A stretch of DNA of 64,000 nt. Origin: Trichoplax adhaerens. Its lineage: Eukaryota > Placozoa > Uniplacotomia > Trichoplacea > Trichoplacidae. Below the pieces are notes generated by a model, which had not been told where the DNA came from, did no database searches, and saw only the letters and a list, made by a program, of their open reading frames with translations. The stretch spans positions 12,392,568 to 12,456,567 of the forward strand of contig NW_002060943.1 of assembly GCF_000150275.1 (NCBI RefSeq). Direction: 5' to 3'. The position numbers and the translations under genes are program-made. Shown piece after piece: positions 62,366-64,000 of this stretch. The first letter of the stretch is position 1. Each line of letters starts with the position of its first letter.

Positions 62366-64000
62366 TGCCTCTGTGATAGATAAAGGTAACCTAGCAGCTT
62401 TGTTTGAACTTTGATTTACACCTTTTGAAATGATCAAGGAAACTATTCGTTAACTTTGGTATTTTGTTATCAATGTCGCTTAGGGTAGATTGTATTACTT
62501 AAGGCTATATTCGCCGCTATAATGACATTTTTTGATATTCATTGATACCGTACAAGTTGTAAGTTTTGTACTAGCTGCGAGAAATATCCTACAGGCATTT
62601 CGATCTTCTATAGTAGGTAACTTGCAAACGAACAACTGATGACTAACTTTATTCCTAAAATAATCTTTAATTTACCGATAAAGCATCTTGAAGCCAAACG
62701 AATATATTTATTAGCTGTGTTATAGAGTTGATCGATGTCTTGCAAAGGCAAAGAATGCATGATGTTTCTTTTACTCTATCCAATGCGAGATGTCCATTTT
62801 CGAGCACAGCATAGCCAGCATCTCAGCGTTAACAGTAAGTCTATCAGGAGCCGACTTGGAAGGAAAATTGAATTGAATTGAATTTATATGTGAAGTGAGA
62901 TGAGGATCTGTCCGGTTCTCTTGTTTGAAGTTCAACAACTTAATCCTGTACTGTACCGTAATGAGGATACAGTACTGTACATATGTACTGTACTGTAGAT
63001 GTTATGTTTATACCATAATCAAGAAACAGTTACACTGCAATGTATCGTACAGTACTGGACGGACGGCTTTCGGATCAATGTTGTGATTGTTGTCTATTGA
63101 CAGAAAAGTGAAGTTAAAATCGCCATGGCTTGTATTCCGATTTTTGGCATATCTTGTCTTATAAATAGTTCACTGTTTTACGTTAATGCGTGGCATTAGA
63201 GAATCCGGTGAGCATATTCATCACAAATAGACTTTAAGTGATAATATTGCAGCAATTCGATGAAGTTTTGCGATATGTACACTGTAAGTCTAGCACCAAG
63301 GAGTGTGTACAATACTGTGTGACAGTAAAAAAGTTGGCGAAAGTTCGCTATCTGTAGGACAGCGCTGAAGCTTAAGCAATCCTTCATGTCATGATACAAT
63401 TTATAGGTAGATGGCTTTAGCCAAGTAATACTAGCTAAGAACAACTAAAGCAGAGGGAGAGTTTAATGCTTTCAAATGGTTACGGTGATTGATTTGCTGA
63501 GCTTATTTATTCGTGACTGCGTCATTAAACGAAGCTAGCTTTCGTAACATTATTGCAAAGTAGAGTCCACTAGTACTGGTAGTACAGTATATTGAATAGT
63601 ATTATGGTGACTGGGATAGTTATAGAAAAGACATAGTATGTGTATACAGCTACATTAGAGAATAATTAATGAATTATAAAGAGAGAGATAGAAACGCTTC
63701 ATGATCACCACGAGTAATGATAGCTGACGATTAATGGAGAAGAGTTAGTGTTTATTTACAATATACCCTTTTAAGACTACAAAAATTTACTGTAAGGTAG
63801 CATTGCATGGTAATATACGATCAACTTGAACAGGACATTTAATTAATAATAATAACGTAGTTATTTATTTATGATTGCTTAACTAACCGCTAACTCCCGT
63901 CTACCCTGCCATACTTGTGTTGCTGTAATATTCGGGGCATGGTTAAGCGATTTGTGGGTAATTATATTAACAGTAAATAACAATCTTTCATACACAAGAA
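62366..64000. other. Region upstream of the RRM gene, no other gene recognised
   Basis: The first few hundred bases probably hold the promoter or 5'UTR of the RRM gene. CAGTA/TACTG repeats lie at 62947-62998 and around 63046-63056. An open frame at 63196-63444 (-) of 82 codons has no recognisable motif. Confidence 0.45.
62947..63056. repeat. CAGTA/TACTG palindromic repeats
   Basis: CTGTACTGTAC, ACAGTACTGTACATATGTACTGTACTGTA and, 50 bp later, CGTACAGTACTGG. These are the same short family as at 50440 and beside the 5S genes. Confidence 0.8.

Overview
This is eukaryotic, intron-rich, AT-rich nuclear DNA, most likely from an early-branching animal. The evidence is a rhodopsin-type GPCR, a kringle-domain secreted protein, 5S rRNA genes of eukaryotic type, a (CCCTAA)n telomere-like tract and many genes split by introns of about 65-500 bp. 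A placozoan-like animal fits the short introns and composition, but that is inference. No bacterial, viral or transposon coding sequence was recognised.

Layout from left to right. 132-1779 (+): the last eight exons of a glyoxylate/hydroxypyruvate reductase (GRHPR type), whose start lies off the left edge. 3841-7514 (+): a very large repetitive exon plus two short ones, encoding an unrecognised Asn/Ser/Asp-rich protein of about 1,156 residues with nine ~53-residue repeats and three SUMO-interacting-motif-like sites. 10156-11313 (-): a two-exon secreted protein with a kringle and a Thr-rich tail. 11.3-42 kb: a roughly 30 kb stretch without a recognisable gene, full of diverged local tandem duplications and carrying a short internal telomere-like tract at 25.5 kb. 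42008-43174 (+): an intronless class A GPCR. 43.2-48.7 kb: no recognised gene.

The right end (48.7-62.4 kb) is gene-dense. Three spliced genes lie on the minus strand and were reconstructed exon by exon with matching intron phases: a peroxisomal (C-terminal SKL) enoyl-CoA isomerase/hydratase-family enzyme, a secretory RNase T2, and a two-RRM RNA-binding protein whose first RRM resembles that of U2SURP/SR140. Between the last two sit two 5S rRNA genes in inverted orientation. Short palindromic CAGTA/TACTG repeats are concentrated in this part. A 51-codon ORF at 51.5 kb may encode a small mitochondrial membrane protein.

The genes do not form an operon or one pathway. The reductase and the isomerase-family enzyme are housekeeping metabolism (glyoxylate; peroxisomal fatty acids), the RRM protein and 5S genes serve RNA processing and translation, and the GPCR and kringle protein are animal signalling or extracellular functions. 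Splice models are by eye from GT/AG sites, phase continuity and family motifs, without transcript evidence.
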